From Macrophomina tecta (taxonomy: Eukaryota; Ascomycota; Dothideomycetes; Botryosphaeriales; Botryosphaeriaceae), in NCBI GenBank assembly GCA_024180945.1, contig JAKSGN010000002.1, positions 3,100,001 to 3,164,000 on the forward strand: a stretch of DNA of 64,000 nt, written 5' to 3'. How positions within the stretch are numbered: the stretch's first letter is position 1; each line of letters begins with the position of its first letter. Made by a program: the position numbers and the translations under genes. The notes beneath the pieces are model-generated. The model searched no databases. It was not told the DNA's origin and worked only from the letters and a program-made list of their open reading frames with translations. Positions 1-10,397 of the stretch are shown here, piece by piece.

Positions 1-720
1 TAGCTTCTCTATACGCGTCTAGTTTAAACCTATAGTTAATAAAGAACGGGGATACGTTAGTTAACTCTTATTTAGCGCTATTATAGAAGAATTATACTAT
101 AGGTAGCTATATAGCCTAGTTATTCTATAGATAGTTAATATAATAGCGAAGATACTATTTAAGAGTCTAGTTTATCTATTCTATCTAGCCGTTAGTTTAC
201 GCGTATACCGTTATAGAGAGTTTATTCTTTGCTCTAAGCTAGCGTATAAGCGTTTACTAAAATTCTAATCTTATTAGCTTATCTCTATCTAAGACTAATA
301 CTTTCAGTATTCTATAATCCGCGAAGATATATCGGAGAAACGTATAGGCTAGCTATTCTATATTTAATACCTCGAGGTAGGATAAGAAGTATACGTACTT
401 CATAAGTCTATTAACGAAGACTAGAATTAAGTCGAACTTAATCCCTATAAGCGAATTTCTAGACTTTAGTAGCTTTATAATAAAGTCTAGCGTAACCTAT
501 TATTATAGTTATTCTAGTACTTCTAGGGGTTATAAATATCCGTATAGAGTGTATATCGCGGCTTTACTCCGGATATAAAGGTCGTATTACGAGACTATAT
601 ACTAGACCGTCTTTCGTAATCCCGAAAAGTAAAAGTTTTGCGTAATTCTCTTAGTTATTCTATCGATGCCCTAATATTTATACGCGGGTGCTACGTATAT
701 ATCTTTAATAAGTACTTCTT
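1..720 (-). pseudogene. Decayed integrase, incomplete at window start
   Basis: The minus strand shows the integrase zinc-binding region (RITQNFYFSGLRKTV) followed by a CDLC-like motif. Both cysteines of that motif are Tyr codons (584-586 and 575-577). The core domain follows: a TLDFI motif with Asp at 485-487, a VLDRDK motif with Asp at 287-289, and a TNG..E motif with Glu at 179-181. Spacing between the second Asp and the Glu is 35 residues, the D,D35E rule. The triad survives, but Gln/Trp codons are stops and VDR is VNR. The chromodomain or C-terminal region, if any, lies outside the window. Confidence 0.88.
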
Positions 721-1229
721 ATAGTCTTATCGGGATATAGATTAATTCTTTAAAGAGAAGTATTTCTTTTCTATTTTAAGTAATACGCGGGTCGTTCTTA
801 AGCACTAAAAGTTTCTATATAAAGAAGTCCTAAGTATATACTTCTCGAATTCTCTAATACTACGGGTTTAACTCGATACGAAGTATTAGAAAAGACTATC
901 TAGCGAAAATAAGCGATCTATTACTTATCTACTATAATACTATAGATTACGGCTCGATTCTTTCTTTTATATAGTCTACCCTTCTACTAAGCGCGTTAGC
1001 GGTGGCGTTATCTATACCTTTTCTATACGTAATTTTAAAATTATAGAATACTAATTCTTATAACTAGCGAATCTATCGTCGGTTTAATTTCTTAGTTATA
1101 GTAAAGCGCATAAGATTCTAATAGTCGTAATATACTATTATCTACTAGTCGGCTTCTTCTAGGTAGTATCTCTAGTACTTAAATACTAAAATAATAGCTA
1201 AGAGCTTCTTATCGTAAGTATTATAGTTA

Positions 1230-1350
1230 AGCTCTACCGGGGTAAACTTTCTTAAGTAGAACGCGATTAAATACTATCTACCTTTATCGTTAGGCTAGCT
1301 AAGATATACTCCTAGAGCGAATTCTAACGTATTAGTCTCTACTTCGATTA
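1230..1350 (-). pseudogene. Decayed RNase H domain
   Basis: Downstream of the RT on the minus strand is an ET-x-T-L-E-F-A-L-G stretch followed by LS, PNDKGR and IAFYLRK. These correspond to the ETDAS...LSQ..DKG.W.P.AF.SRK landmarks of gypsy RNase H. The catalytic Asp of the ETDAS motif is Asn (codon 1331-1333), again by a TpG-to-TpA change. Confidence 0.8.
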
Positions 1351-1614
1351 GTTTATCAGAATTATATATTTCTAAGACGGGTGCTTCGTAAAATATTCTC
1401 TTTAGCAAATTAAAGGCTTACTACTAATCGTCTCTCTATTAGAAGCTATACTTCTTCTAAATAAGTCGTATTAAGGATTTCGTAACCTTTAAGTAGTTCT
1501 AGATAAACTTTCTATAGAAATTCGCGAATCTAAAAAAGGACTATACTTTCTTAATCGTCTTTAATACTAGCTATTTCTTAATAGAGTCTAGTTTTAAGTC
1601 GTCTATACTAATAT

Positions 1615-2080
1615 ATCTAGGGATAATAATAAAGCCTAAGAATTCTATTCTTTATACGTGCTATTCGCACTTCTCTAGTACGATAGATAGATTTTTTACT
1701 TAGAGGGTTTCTAGAATCTTTCTAATATACTTCTTATATTTCTCGAGTATTTCTAAAAAGATAAGAATATCGTTAAGGTAAGCTATATAAAAGATATCTA
1801 AGTAGTCGCATAGTATATCATTAATAAGATTCTAGAAGGTTACTAGCGCGTTAATAAGCCCGAATAGTATAACTATATACTCGTAGAGTTCTAGTCTTAT
1901 ATAAAAGGCTATCTTCTACTCTTCCTCTTCTTTAATTTTAACTAAGTAATATTTGTCCCGGAGATCTAGCTTCGTAAAGTACTTTACATTTTCTAACTTA
2001 TTCTAGAGCTTATTAATACGTAAAAGCGGGTAGCGATTCTTAATTATAATATCGTTAAGTTATCGGTAGTCGATATAGAG
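1615..2080 (-). pseudogene. Decayed reverse transcriptase domain
   Basis: The minus-strand frame starting at 2071 gives the gypsy RT landmarks in order: DYR.LN, IKNRYPL, FTKLDLR, ILFGLINA, YLNDILIF and, near 1620-1645, FLGFII. Stops replace residues that are Gln or Trp in the family (for example TAA at 2060-2062 in DYRQLN). The catalytic YxDD box reads Tyr-Leu-Asn-Asp at 1769-1780, so the first catalytic aspartate is mutated to Asn. That change (TpG to TpA) fits RIP. Inactive. Confidence 0.92.
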
Positions 2081-3399
2081 GTGTAACTTACTATTCTTCT
2101 TAGAAATAAAGAGAATTAAATATCTGGCTAATAATATTAATAGCCGAATATATTCTCGTTTAAGATTCTTCTTAATATATTTTTTTAAAGCCTCTATTTC
2201 CTTCTTTAATAAGAAATAGATAGGCTTATAAGCTAGTTTTATTTTTAGCTTAAGCGAAATCTCGTAGTTCTATAGTTAATATTTAGATAAGTCTCCCTTT
2301 TCTCTTTTTTAGTAAATAGTAACTAAGTCCTAATACTCGTTAAATACTGTTTCTATTTTTAGTATTAGAGGTATTTCTTATAGTTACTACTATATCTCTA
2401 AACTATCGTATTATTCTCTCTTAATCCTCGTAGGATTATTTTCTTTAATAAGAGTTAGATAGTTCTTATTTCTTAGTCTTTCTCATTAGGCCCTAGCTAG
2501 TACTCTCTATTACACCGCTAGTAAGGATTTAATATATATAAGGTAAACCTATTATTCTTAGTATCGTATACGCCTAAATACCTCTCTCGAGATTATTTAA
2601 ATGTCTATAAAAGGTTTTAGGGCTACTAGTTACTTCTATAAAGTCTTACTCTTAGCTTTACGTTTTCTCCGCGTAGTCCTTCGTAATAAGTGTTATATCT
2701 AATCTTCGGGAATACTTAACTCGGTAGGACTTACTCCGCTTAAGGCGCTATATTTTACTAAAGAGATAGCGTTTCGTACGCTATAGTTCTAGTTTTATCT
2801 TAGGCCTTCTTTAAAATTACTATTAATACTACCATCGCTAGGTCTTACGCTATTATTTAAGTCCTACTCTTCTCTTAATAATTTAAGAATATCGTTTCGC
2901 TTAGTAGGGCTTATTTCTACGATAGAATTATATTTTACTAAGAAGGCTTCGCCTTCTACGTTATAGTCCTAGTTCTAACTTATACTACTATCGGAGTCGC
3001 CTATATAGTTACTATATTTAGGCCTTATACTAGCTACTTCTCGATTTATAGTAGATAAGAGTTGCTATAGGGTATTTATTAACCTATTTTCTATACGTAA
3101 ACTAAATTTTCGTAGAAGGTTATTAATCTTTTTTTAAAAGACTATCTTATCTCCTTCGCTAAAGTTAAAGATAGGTTTCTATATTTAGATCTAGGGTATA
3201 CCTAGAATAATATCGTGCCTTAAAATACGTTAGACGTCGAGAGAGATCTATTTTTAATAGTTTTTAATTTAGAGGGTTATTTTCTCCGTTTTTATTTTAA
3301 CCTAGTTTTTTTTATAGACTAAGCTTTTCTTGTTAAATTCGCTAAGCGAATATAGCTCTTTCTTTTTTCGATATAGAATCTTATATTATTTTATAAACT

Positions 3400-3465
3400 C
3401 GTTATATATAAAGTTTTCGCTTAATTCTATATCGATTAGTATTAAGATAGGACGTTTATTAAGCG
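3400..3465 (-). pseudogene. Probable retroelement protease active-site remnant
   Basis: The minus strand reads a LILID...NFI-like stretch between gag and reverse transcriptase. This is where the aspartic protease of gypsy elements carries its LIDSGA..NFI motif. Only the Asp and the downstream NFI remain recognisable; the serine, glycine and alanine positions differ. The call depends largely on position in the element. Confidence 0.45.
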
Positions 3466-4436
3466 TTTCTTTTATCTTAAATTATTTCTAAAGGTTTAGT
3501 CTAGTAAGAATTTCCGTATTCGGTATACGTAATACTATATAAAGGAACCTAGACTATAGCCCCTAGATTAATTCTAATACCGTAGAGCCGTCTAGTTTTT
3601 TAGCTTTAGATAGCCATAGACTTTACTATATATATAGTTTTTCTATTCGTTAACTTAAAGGTATACTTACTTTTAGCTAGTTTATTTATTAGTATATAAC
3701 TATTTTTGCTAGTAGACTATGTCCTTTCGTACCTAGTATTAGAAGGTTAGTATATTAAGTTTTTTATTTAGTATCTACTAGAGTATATAGTTTTAGATAG
3801 TTATTATACTATACTAATAAAGAATTCTTACTAACTCTTAAAGAAAGTCATAGTCTACTTACTATTAAGTAGTTATTTCTTAATAATAAAGTATTACGAG
3901 CGTAGTTTTCTTTATAATAATAAGTTCGTACTTCTTTCTATCTTACTCGATACGGGTTTTTTAGAGGGTCCCTTAGCGCTATATCTATAGTATCGTAAGG
4001 GCTAACCCTCTCTTATAGAAAATCTAGATTATCTAGGCGAGTTAATCATTCTTATCTATTATTTCTACGCTAATCCTATACTTGGCTATAAGGCACTTAA
4101 GTTTTAAAAAAATTATAGAGTCCGGTATAACTTCTACTTCGCTATTTATTAAGTCGTATAGTTCTCCGGTTTCGCTATTTACGAGCTCCTCGTCTAAGGA
4201 AAAGCTATTAATAATATTATCGGTCTCGATAACTTCTTCGTTTCTAGTTATTATACTAAATTATTAAGGTTCGTAGGGGTACTATCTTAATATATCTTTA
4301 CTACTTTAGTATATCTAGTAGTTATCGTCGTAGTAGGCTATCTAATATAGCGTATCGTAGTTATCTTAATAGGATATAATCGATACTTCGCGCTAAGTAC
4401 TTAAGGTTTACTTTTTATCTTTCTTATTACGAGGGT

Positions 4437-5300
4437 TCTACGGATATTTAGAAGAGAAGTACTTATTACTACTATAGATAATATAGAGTTAATTCTTATA
4501 GCGCTATTTCTATTCGTTCGTTTAGTTTAGATTAGGTTCTTTAGACTTCTTATTATTATTTCGGCTCTTATTTCCTTTCTTATTATCTTAACAATTAGTA
4601 GTATCTAAAGCTATAGTATCTCCTCCTTCTAACGTAGTACGTTCTCGGCGTGGCTTTAAGGTATTAGCTTATCGGGAACCTATCTTCTATTCGTATATAT
4701 AACTATTAATCTAAGACGTAAGGTCTACTATCTTCTAAAAGATAGCCGGGTATTTATAGATAATTATATTCTTCTTAACTTCTTTCTTTAGACATTTATA
4801 GAAGAGGTCGCGGAAAGCCTTATCTAACTATTTAAGGTAGGCTATAAGCTATTAAAACTTAGTTACGTAGATAACTATAGATTCTAGTTATTTAACGATT
4901 ATAATATCGTTAGAGGCTTTACGGACTTTATCTTAATCGTTAAAAGTAGCTCTAAGGTTATCTATAAATCCCGCGTAGATACCGAAGATTTTCTTAGTCT
5001 TTTCTCGTCTCTTTTTAAGAGTATATTCGTTGGCTAAGTAGTTGCGAAGGTATAGTTCTATCTATACCTCTACTATTTCTCTAAGGTAAGTTAATACGAA
5101 GAGCACTTCCTCGGTATCGCTATTAAATTATGCTTAATTAAACTAGAGGTAGCGTTATATCTAGAGTAGAAAGAATTAGAGCTTCTTTCTATTCCTATTA
5201 AACTTCTTAAATACTGCTACTTTAATCTTAGTAGCACTCCGCTTTATCGTATACTTAATTAGTCGAGCGTTTTAAGCCTTTAGCTCCTTAATAAGCTATA
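4437..5300 (-). pseudogene. Decayed gag with zinc knuckle
   Basis: One minus-strand frame, interrupted by several stops, reads as a gypsy Gag capsid region. A recognisable stretch begins near 5220 (AVFKKFN-like) and includes a VLTYLR motif and a FRDLFYK motif. It ends in a zinc-knuckle-shaped motif at 4444-4485. There the spacing C-X2-C-X4-H-X4-C is kept exactly, but all four ligand positions are Tyr codons (4483-4485, 4474-4476, 4459-4461, 4444-4446). Each Tyr is explained by a single G-to-A or C-to-T change. The assignment rests on motif order and spacing. The N-terminal limit is uncertain. Confidence 0.8.
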
Positions 5301-5856
5301 AAAGCTTAGCTCTAGTAGACTCCGTTTACTATATGGGCTAAGCTGGCCCCTAGGCACCCTAAATGTAATCCTTGGCCGGGTCGATCTCTATCTAAGATTC
5401 TAGTGCTATTACTATTTTCTAAACTCGTTAGGGGGTAATACCTTATCTAATAAAACTTAATCTTAGAGCCTTCCTCTCCTTATAAGAACGGTAGTTAAAG
5501 TATAACGAGCGGGCCTCTACCTCTAAGAATCTAAATACTAAAGAGGGAGAAAACCTATTAAAGGGGTTTTCCTTAAGTAGATATAAGAAGAGGGTAAGAG
5601 CAAATCGAATACGTAATAGAACTAAGTACTACGTGCGAAGGCCGTATTACTAATAATATACGAATTATTATTAAAGTTAACCACGGAGGTTAAAGCTATC
5701 TAAGGAGTATAGTTTATATATAAGTAGAAGAGCGTCTATAATCTAGTATTAATCCTATTAATCTATCTCTAGGGAAGATAGATCATAGAGATCAAAGAGG
5801 GTTAATCTGTTTAATCTGTGCTTGCCCAGGCGAGAGCATACAGATCAATGCTTAGC

Positions 5857-5875
5857 GTCACGTGTTTCACGTGAC
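5857..5875. repeat. Perfect inverted repeat of two CACGTG cores
   Basis: GTCACGTG, a TTT spacer and CACGTGAC form a perfect 8-bp inverted repeat. Each arm contains a palindromic CACGTG (E-box). It lies about 30-70 bases outside the last clearly RIP-mutated sequence. It could be part of the LTR end, a terminal inverted repeat of another element, or a bHLH-type binding site. The structure is certain; its role is not. Confidence 0.6.
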
Positions 5876-5917
5876 TCTCTCTATAGATCTTTCTACGGCG
5901 CGTATCTGCGCCCCGCT

Positions 5918-6510
5918 TCATTCCCTTATTCTGCCTACCCTGTGGAGGCTGCGCCGTAACACAATGCTTAAGTTTATGAAGCTTTTAAGCAACTCAAGCT
6001 CCCGCATTAACATGGCTGGTATCGCCCAGTAACCTCTTTTATCGTGCCATGAATTCCCCATATTAGCTCTTCCAATCTGGATAGAGACAATCTGCCGGAT
6101 TTTCTCAAGCCTGGGTGGAAAGAGCTTTCCTTCTTCGTATTCGGCATCAGGGAATGCTATCTCTATGGCAACCCGGTCCAGCTGATTTGCGGCTATTGAA
6201 TTTACCAAGCTTTTTAACCCCGAATCCGTGGTTAAGAGAGTGGCCTCAAAACAATGCCAGATCTGGACCCAGCAAGATTTGGTGTTTCTTACAAACCCTC
6301 TGAAATTTCATTTCTTCGAGAGCATCTCCGCGAGGTGTGAATTCTTCTTTCTCCAAGCCGCCAACAGGAAGTCGCTGTGCGCTGAAGCCAGGATTTTGGG
6401 GTTCATTAGGTTGATAAGCGGATCTAGCAACATTAAATCCTTCGAGCGGGTGAAAGACAAGATAGTGGATGTGATAACTGGCATTTCCTTATTGCCGGGG
6501 GCCAAGTGAT
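5918..6510 (-). pseudogene. Broken gene of unknown family (interrupted reading frame)
   Basis: One minus-strand frame stays protein-like from about 6510 to the TAG at 5918, except for an in-frame TGA at 6308-6310. The upstream half has MPVITSTILSF and MNPKILASAHSDFLLAAW-like stretches. The downstream half has IWHCFEATLLT, LDRVAIEIAFPDA and LFPPRLEKIRQIV. Composition (mixed hydrophobic and charged residues, Trp, Cys) is unlike the random frames nearby. The TGA could come from a CGA codon by a C-to-T change. A splice explanation also exists: ATTTCAG just before 6301 is a usable acceptor, but I find no donor for it nearby. I do not recognise the family. It lies directly beside the RIP-degraded element, consistent with a decaying accessory gene. 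Confidence 0.4.
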
Positions 6511-7683
6511 CATCAGTGCTCCCATTCCACTGATCCGAGATTCCAAAATGTTCTGGTACAGGGATAAAAAAAGAAATATAGGACAGAGTTGCTTCCCTCA
6601 AATGTATTTTCGATATAGTAAAGCCTCCCCCAACCACCACCACCACCACCACCACAACAACAACAACAACAACAACTACAACAACAAAGAGGAATACTAA
6701 TGGGTCGTGTATTTCCTGCCGTAGAGATGACCTCTGAGGCTGTTGGGAATAGAAAGATAATGGAAGGCCACACAGTATGAGTGTCGGAGCGTCTAGACCA
6801 TATCCCTGAACAGCTCTGGCTTCTGAACTCCTCATAACGCTTGACAAGCAAAGAGAACGCAGCTTACAATTTGCTAACAAGAGAGCTTCTGTTGGAACTC
6901 CAATGCCTATCCAAGATTCTGAATGGAGTTAGAGGCATCATCATAATTTGATGTGCGCATCATAGCACGCTTGCAGAGACAAAGGATGCCCTGTCTAGTC
7001 ATGAGGGATTCACACTCGAGAAACATAGCGTTCTAATCCCGAAATGCACCATGCCATGGCTCCAAGGCTCTGTCATTGGTTTTTTATTGCGCTCGTATAC
7101 TGTAAGCAATTAGCTTAATGGCCATTGTTGTTCTGGAAAGAAGTCACTTCCAAGGGGCCCATATGACGTCTCTACTGTCAAATGCTTGAGGTATCAAAAC
7201 AACAGCCCTTTCGATGGGGGTACCTCCACGATGAGAACTAATCCAGCTCCAGCAATGAATGAGTGCGGAAATAGCGGCAGAATCTACAATAATAATTTTA
7301 AGCAGCACTCCTGGATGTATTACTCTAGCCGCTTTTGATAGTAGACGCCCTTAGCTTTCAGATCGGCATTTCAATACCTCATTGGTGGAGTATCAGAAAA
7401 TACTTAATCAAGGCGTGAACGCCGTTTCCAAATGTCAATACCCACCACGATCGCTTCAATCCTTTACATGCTCGCTCGGAACATTAACAGCCCCAAAAAC
7501 CCCAAATTTTCCCAGGGCAATGAACTGATGCATACATTTGAACAATAGCTCCACATTCTGTGTCTTCAAAAGATTTCGGGAAGGAACTGGCCCGCTACGT
7601 ATCGTAAGAAGCAAAGTTGCGGCTGAAGTTGAGTCCCATTTATTGACGACTTGAGATTTTAGTTTTGCGAAATCTGGTTCGGT
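6511..7683. other. Intergenic, no supported gene
   Basis: Apart from the CCA/ACA microsatellite I see no coding stretch, RNA gene or repeat pair I can support here. Composition is normal (CpA and TpG present), so RIP does not extend into it at the level seen before 5.8 kb. Confidence 0.6.
6632..6688 (+). repeat. (CCA)n / (ACA)n compound microsatellite
   Basis: Seven or eight CCA/CAC units pass into about ten ACA/CAA units. On the minus strand they create a run of valines and glycines in an otherwise meaningless reading frame. Confidence 0.95.
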
Positions 7684-8823
7684 TCATTCCGCACTCTCCA
7701 ATTTAGCATGTTCACTTCCGATGGCCTGCATGAAAATTAAGGTCACTGATTATACATTTTGTGAGTATTTAGCATACCTGAGCAACATGCTCGACGAAAC
7801 GATTACCAGAATCAGTAGAACTGATGATTTCGTGCTGAGGATGCGTAGACATGGTATCTGCGAAGATCCGAGAAGACTCTGGAAGCCGACAAGGGTCTGG
7901 CTGTACTCGGAAGTTTCTGGCGACGCCGTGTGAAGTGCCTTTTAAGCCTAAGCTTTCCGCTGCGGTCAGAATATACAAATTTTGGAGGGGTCGGATGAGC
8001 AACTGTCTTCATTAACCACCATTTCCTTGTCTAGAGCCAACTGTTAATTTCATATGGAAGCCCAAAGCTTTGTCCCTGTTTGAGCGGTTTTCAGCAACAC
8101 CTAGGTGAGTACTTCTACCGAACGTAGATCAAAAAAAAAAAAAAAAAAAAGACTTTGATTATTTGGCTGCCCAGGTTCGGAGAGCCATAGGAGATGCTGT
8201 GCAAATCTTCGACAAGTTTCTGCGTCCGCTTTTCCTCTTTTTGAATCCGTTGCAAGGATAAGCTGGGACGGAGTAGATGTGAGATCTTTAAATGCTGAAC
8301 ATTGCTATATACTTGTTAAGAACTTGCAATACCGGACCCAACAGGTTCTTGCGATCCATCAGCTGCGACGACAAAGGAAGTATAGTTCAGCGAATGTTGA
8401 TCGCTATGATACTATGCATACCTTCCCTCGGAGATCGTTGATAGCATCCAGCTCCTTCGCATATTTGAACTAATCCCATTATATGTCCAGCTATCACTCT
8501 CTGCTCGCACCAGAACTCTGAGCTTGAAGTATGTCATATTTAACAGAGATCTTCCTAAGCCGAAGAAGTGTGATGTTGGTATCCTTCATGATGCCGATCG
8601 CCAGCTGAGCAGGGTTCTCTTGAGCAGAACGCTTCAGGATAGACTGAGGGTTGTTCATATCGTCATTGAGGCGGTTGATGGTGTCAAGCAGGGCGCCGAT
8701 CTTATCGCGAATGTTGTGGAGTTCCTCTGGTGGGTCCCGGGACACTTTGTTGACATCATGGTAGAGCGTTCGGCATAGCTTGCTGACATTGAGAAAGTCG
8801 CCTGGTCCGAAGTAAAATGACAT
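7684..8823 (-). pseudogene. Fragmentary gene with fungal NLR/STAND-type N-terminal domain
   Basis: The first exon starts with ATG at 8823. It reads MSFYFGPGDFLNVSKLCRTL and continues for about 105 residues of helical sequence. This resembles the MSFGFGVGDF...-type N-terminal domain often found at the start of fungal NLR/STAND and related proteins (recalled from family knowledge, not searched). Further exon-like pieces follow: FKYAKELDAINDLRGK (about 8421-8468), LMDRKNLLGPVLQVLN (8300s), LQRIQKEEKRTQKLVEDLHS (from 8262, after a CCCAG acceptor), and two C-terminal pieces. The C-terminal pieces are joined by a clean GTATGC...TGCAG intron (7726-7777) ending AIGSEHAKLESAE and a stop at 7684. The first junction cannot be spliced in frame by any GT-AG pair I find. 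A 20-nt A run (8131-8150) sits between the middle and C-terminal pieces. I therefore call it decayed or misassembled. The single-gene grouping is inference. Confidence 0.45.
8131..8150 (+). repeat. A20 homopolymer
   Basis: An uninterrupted run of 20 A on the plus strand (T on the strand of the surrounding broken gene). It is a slippage-prone tract that may have expanded inside an intron or exon of that gene. Confidence 0.95.
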
Positions 8824-9177
8824 CCTGCGCTATTTGTCAACGGCTCCGGAGGGTTCGCAGGGTGAGGTGGGAGGTTGAAGCTGAGGTGCGGCTGGCAAGG
8901 CGCTTATAGGCGAGTCGCTTACCGGCCATTTCCGTTCATTCTCACCAGATTACTCGCCATAGCCTTCATATTGATGTATTTGTACACAGAGGGGCATGAT
9001 TCAGTTTCGCTGAGTGGTCAGCTCACGCCTTACACCAGATGAGCAATCCATCGAATAGATTCGCGCCTCTGATACTCGATCACCGAGTTGAATATAATTT
9101 CTGCAATTAATACAGGGAAGCGAGATGATTGACAGGATTTAGGCCCAGCTCCAGATGGGACTCGAACCTCTGCTTGG
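8824..9177. other. Short intergenic gap
   Basis: This lies between the 5' end of the broken NLR-like gene and the 3' end of PPM1, both on the minus strand. It should hold the former's promoter and the PPM1 terminator. No motif beyond that is supported. Confidence 0.5.
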
Positions 9178-10397
9178 TCACTTGAGGTCGCGCTCTTCGG
9201 CTTGGGTCTTCATCGGTTTCCAGGCCGTGCTGAATAAACTGCCATCCCCATCCCGCCAACCCCACGCAAAACAGTAATGCCATGCTAGAATCTGCCACTC
9301 TTCCTCTCCGTCCAGTAGCCTGCCACTTCGATCTTGCGCGCTAATCCATTCCTCCCAGATGAACTGGACGTCAGCGGCAGCCTGGCCTGTGGCAAACCCG
9401 TATTGCTTCAGGCGATCGCGCTGGCGTGCCAGCGACCAGTATTTCTTTAGAGTTTGCAGTACGATTCCACGTCTTGCAAGATTTGAAATCATCATCTGAC
9501 CAAACGAGTCATCGGGCCGGATAGGCTCGTACAGGATGATCGAGACGGGCGTGGGGTCAGGGATGAGCTTCGTGGTCAGGTTTGCGACTATGCTGTCTGC
9601 ATGATCCGGAGTAACGTAGATAAGACAGCATTCGGAGAGGATGAGAGTGGGAGTTGTGGGCGACAAATGTGGCAGTTCAGGCAGGCTTGCCGAGGTTTCA
9701 ACGGCCGAGGAGAGAGAGCGAAGATCAAGGGGATGGATGTTATAGATGGGCGAATGGAGGGAGGTGAGATCGTCGGAGATGGTAAGGTCAGACTGATTCG
9801 CAATGTGAGATGTTATGACGGAAAGAAGGAACGGTGTGCGTTTGATGGCAGCAATCTTGCGTCTTGTGTTGCTTGGGAAGTCGATCTCATGGTAGACGAG
9901 AGGAATAGAGGAGTGTGCTGAAATAATTCGGAAGAAGCGCGTATCGCTACCCGCACCAAGCGATAGAATCTGCTTCGGCTGGCCGGGGTCGGTGGCTAAG
10001 AAACGCTGCACGAGCTCGTCGATGGCAACCGTCCGTATATATGTGCCTGTCTGCATGTCAGAGGGTGTAAAGACGGGACATGTTAGAGAAAAAAAAAGAA
10101 AAAACAGGAAAAAGAGAGGCAAAGGAAATTACCTCTCATGATGCTAGTATCCCGCCGCTCTATGTCCTGAGTCACGAAGGCCTTGACGAATGGATCCTGA
10201 AGCCAGCCGGCATCCACGGCGCTCACACGGGCGTTCAGAGCATCGTCATCGGTCTGCTGGACAATCTTGTCCTGAGATGCACTTTGACCTTCTCCCCGCT
10301 CGGTCGGGGCTCGTCTGCCGCCCCTGCCGCGTCCGCGATGACCACCACGACCTGCTCGCAAGGAATCAAGCAGATTCGGAATTTGTGCTGCAGGCAT
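9178..10397 (-). CDS. PPM1: Leucine carboxyl methyltransferase (PP2A methyltransferase)
   Basis: It methylates the C-terminal leucine carboxylate of the PP2A catalytic subunit with S-adenosylmethionine, promoting assembly of the phosphatase with its B-type subunits in the cytosol. Two exons: 10133-10397 and 9178-10046. The junction uses donor GTAATT and an ACAG acceptor; a nearer GCAG would break the frame. The product is about 377 residues. Residues 70-95 carry DPFVKAFV and the RRDTSIMRGTYIRT segment. The SAM-binding LGAGSDTRFF lies near 118, a YHEIDFP acidic loop follows, and LSECCLIYV comes near the middle. These are the family landmarks in order. The start MPAAQIPN was chosen because it opens the frame at the divergent promoter. 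A Gly/Arg-rich GRGGHRGRGRGGRR stretch near residue 20 is unusual and could bind RNA or be a nuclear signal (inference). Confidence 0.93.

Larger units (their letters stand above)
1..5830 (-). mobile_element. RIP-degraded Ty3/gypsy LTR retrotransposon, truncated by window start
   Basis: On the minus strand, going from high to low coordinates, I can read decayed gag, zinc knuckle, probable protease, reverse transcriptase, RNase H and integrase. That order (integrase last) defines Ty3/gypsy. The DNA is AT-rich, and CpA and TpG dinucleotides are almost absent while CpG persists: the first 600 bases contain hardly any. This is the signature of repeat-induced point mutation. In-frame stops fall where Gln or Trp codons are expected. 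CpA/TpG return abruptly near 5.79-5.83 kb, which I take as the element's upstream edge. The 5' LTR should lie within about 5.3-5.83 kb, but I could not fix its ends. The integrase end and the 3' LTR lie beyond base 1. The copy cannot be coding. Confidence 0.93.

Noticed and set aside
6511..6880. Minus-strand open frame with a long valine run
   Set aside because: The valines are the CCA/ACA microsatellite read on the other strand. Only the part below about 6510 looks protein-like and was kept as a pseudogene.
9157..9170. tRNA B-box-like sequence (GGTTCGAGTCC on the minus strand)
   Set aside because: The T-stem does not pair, there is no A box at the right distance, and the upstream sequence is the 3' end of PPM1 coding DNA.
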